Assembly (NCBI GenBank): GCA_017391545.1
Contig: JAFOYD010000122.1
Location: forward strand, 1 to 6,299
Length of the DNA stretch: 6,299 bases
Origin: Lachnospiraceae bacterium
GTDB taxonomy: Bacteria; Bacillota; Clostridia; Lachnospirales; Lachnospiraceae
Direction of reading: 5' to 3'
Notes under the pieces: model-generated
The model's database searches: none
Told to the model about the DNA's origin: nothing
Seen by the model: the letters and a program-made list of their open reading frames with translations, nothing else
Made by a program: the position numbers and the translations under genes
Shown: positions 5,003-6,299 of the stretch, in pieces
Position numbering within the stretch: position 1 is the first letter of the stretch
Layout of the letters: every line of letters begins with the position of its first letter

Positions 5003-6299
5003 ATGAAAACGGAAAACATTTTGATCAAAGGATTAAAACAGAATAATCTGAAAAACATATCGCTGGAGATTCCGAAGAACAAGATTGTGGTGTTTACCGG
5101 CGTTTCCGGTTCCGGGAAATCCAGCATCGTGTTTGACACGATTGCAGCGGAGAGTCAGAGGCAGATGAACGAGACGTACACGGCATGGATTCGCGGACGG
5201 CTTCCAAAGTATGAGAAGCCAAATGTTGAATTGATTGACAACCTCAATCCCTCTGTCGTGATTGATCAGAGCAGACTGGGCGGAAATGCCAGGTCTACGG
5301 TGGGTACGATCAGTGATATGTATGCCTCACTGCGTTTGCTCTTTTCAAGGATTGGGGAGCCAAAGATCGGACCTGCATCGTTTTTCTCCTTTAATAATCC
5401 GAATGGAATGTGCAAGACCTGTGCCGGCATCGGCAAAGTCATGGAGTTTGATATCCATAAGCTGATTGACGAGGAGAAGACGTATGAAGAAGGGATTTTC
5501 CAGCTTCCTGCCTTTGGACCGGGGAAATATTACTGGAAGGTCTATCGCAGACCGGATTTGTTTGACGTGAACAAGAAATGGAAGGAGCTTTCCGAGGAGG
5601 AACAGAATATCCTTTTGTATGGCAGCCGCACGAAAGACGGAGAACGGATTGATAAGAAACTGGAAGGTGTTTACAATCAGTTCAAGCGGTTGTGTCTGAT
5701 GAAAGGACCGGAGGAGCAGAACGATAATACCTTAAAGAAGATCAACCAGTTTATGGAGGAACGGGAGTGTCCCGACTGCAGGGGAGCCCGACTGAATCCG
5801 GAGACACTGTCCTGCCGCATCAACGGTTACAATATTGCCGAGATGTGTGAGATGGAATTTACAAAGCTGTCTGAAGAACTGAAAAAAATCACAGATCCGC
5901 GGGCAGAGTCTGTTGCCAAGTCCCTGATCGCGTCGCTTGACCGGATGATTGATATTGGATTACCGTATCTTAGCATGAATCGGGAATCTTCTACATTGTC
6001 CGGCGGAGAGGCACAGAGACTGAAACTGGTAAGATATATGGGAAGCTCGCTGACGGGTATGATCTACATTTTTGATGAACCAAGTACCGGGATGCATCCG
6101 CGCGATGTCCACCGTATGATCCGTCTGCTTCGGATGCTGCGGGATAAGGGCAATACCGTCCTTGTAGTAGAGCACGACAAGGATATTATCCGCATTGCTG
6201 ATGAGGTCATTGACGTGGGACCGCTTGCCGGTAAAAATGGCGGACAGATCTTGTTCCAGGGAAGCTATGAGACACTGCTTTTGTCAGGAACGCTGACAG
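5003..6299 (+). CDS. UvrA-like ABC ATPase lacking the UvrB-binding domain, 3' end missing
   Basis: The frame is open to the window end; 432 residues are visible, covering roughly the first half of a UvrA-like protein. The first ATPase unit is complete: Walker A GVSGSGKSS (33-41), the UvrA-specific RSTVGT (97-102), signature LSGGEAQRLKL (from 332), Walker B MIYIFDEPSTG (353-363) and switch His391 (VVEHD). In true UvrA, a UvrB-binding domain and the Cys pair of the first zinc site lie between the RSTVGT region and SFNxPxGxCxxC. Here about 10 residues join RIGEPK to SFFSFNNPNGMCKTC, so that insertion is gone. One Cys pair remains at 137/140 (CKTC), and another pair lies at 256/259 (CPDC). This matches UvrA2/DrrC-like proteins, several of which give self-protection against DNA-binding drugs. 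The ribosome binding site AGGAG (4992-4996) lies in the end of the MerR gene, so the two are co-translated. Function as a resistance or DNA-protection factor is an inference. Confidence 0.92.
   Translation, partial: MKTENILIKGLKQNNLKNISLEIPKNKIVVFTGVSGSGKSSIVFDTIAAESQRQMNETYTAWIRGRLPKYEKPNVELIDNLNPSVVIDQSRLGGNARSTVGTISDMYASLRLLFSRIGEPKIGPASFFSFNNPNGMCKTCAGIGKVMEFDIHKLIDEEKTYEEGIFQLPAFGPGKYYWKVYRRPDLFDVNKKWKELSEEEQNILLYGSRTKDGERIDKKLEGVYNQFKRLCLMKGPEEQNDNTLKKINQFMEERECPDCRGARLNPETLSCRINGYNIAEMCEMEFTKLSEELKKITDPRAESVAKSLIASLDRMIDIGLPYLSMNRESSTLSGGEAQRLKLVRYMGSSLTGMIYIFDEPSTGMHPRDVHRMIRLLRMLRDKGNTVLVVEHDKDIIRIADEVIDVGPLAGKNGGQILFQGSYETLLLSGTLT

Noticed and set aside
5960..6175. Minus-strand open frame opposite the UvrA-like gene
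   Set aside because: It lies opposite the conserved signature and Walker B motifs and encodes nothing recognisable.
5003..6299. Annotation as housekeeping excinuclease subunit uvrA
   Set aside because: The UvrB-binding region and one zinc Cys pair are missing, and the gene sits under a MerR regulator, so the housekeeping symbol was withheld.

Overview
The window looks like a piece of a Firmicutes chromosome, most likely Clostridia and probably Lachnospiraceae-like. This rests on strong AGGAGG-type ribosome binding sites, tight head-to-tail gene packing, AT-rich promoters, a lipoprotein with an Asp/Glu/Ser-rich linker, and the gene families present. This placement is an inference from style; no marker gene fixes the species. 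All six genes lie on the + strand, and I found no RNA gene, insertion sequence, CRISPR array or convincing minus-strand gene.

Layout. (1) Bases 1-683 hold the 3' two thirds of a single-domain family 3 glycosidase of the NagZ (beta-N-acetylhexosaminidase) type, with its catalytic residues intact. (2) After a 77-base gap comes a 353-residue secreted lipoprotein with a beta-rich middle and a C-terminal domain resembling LprI/DUF1311. A rho-independent terminator follows at about 1832-1864. (3) Bases 1877-3965 form a self-contained three-gene operon: a short PadR-type repressor, a multi-pass membrane protein with an N-terminal DUF1700 (HAAS-type) domain, and a membrane-anchored DUF4097 beta-repeat protein. 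The genes overlap by 8 and 4 bases. A consensus-like promoter embedded in an array of AT-rich palindromes precedes them, and a strong terminator closes the operon. (4) Bases 4021-6299 hold a second regulated operon. A MerR-type promoter with an over-long 20-base spacer filled by a dyad drives a BmrR-like MerR regulator. Three bases later begins a UvrA-like ABC ATPase that runs off the window.

How the genes may work together. The first two genes both point to the cell wall: NagZ trims muropeptides, and LprI-like domains are linked to lysozyme inhibition. The PadR operon fits an envelope-stress or membrane-sensing module in which PadR represses its own operon. The MerR operon fits a drug-inducible module: the GyrI-like domain of the regulator would bind a lipophilic or cationic ligand and switch on the ABC ATPase. 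That ATPase lacks the UvrB-binding insertion of true UvrA, so it more likely protects DNA or confers drug resistance than performs normal excision repair.

Most of this is recognisable family biology. The least explained parts are the PadR/DUF1700/DUF4097 module with its operator array, and the UvrB-independent UvrA paralogue under its own ligand-sensing regulator.
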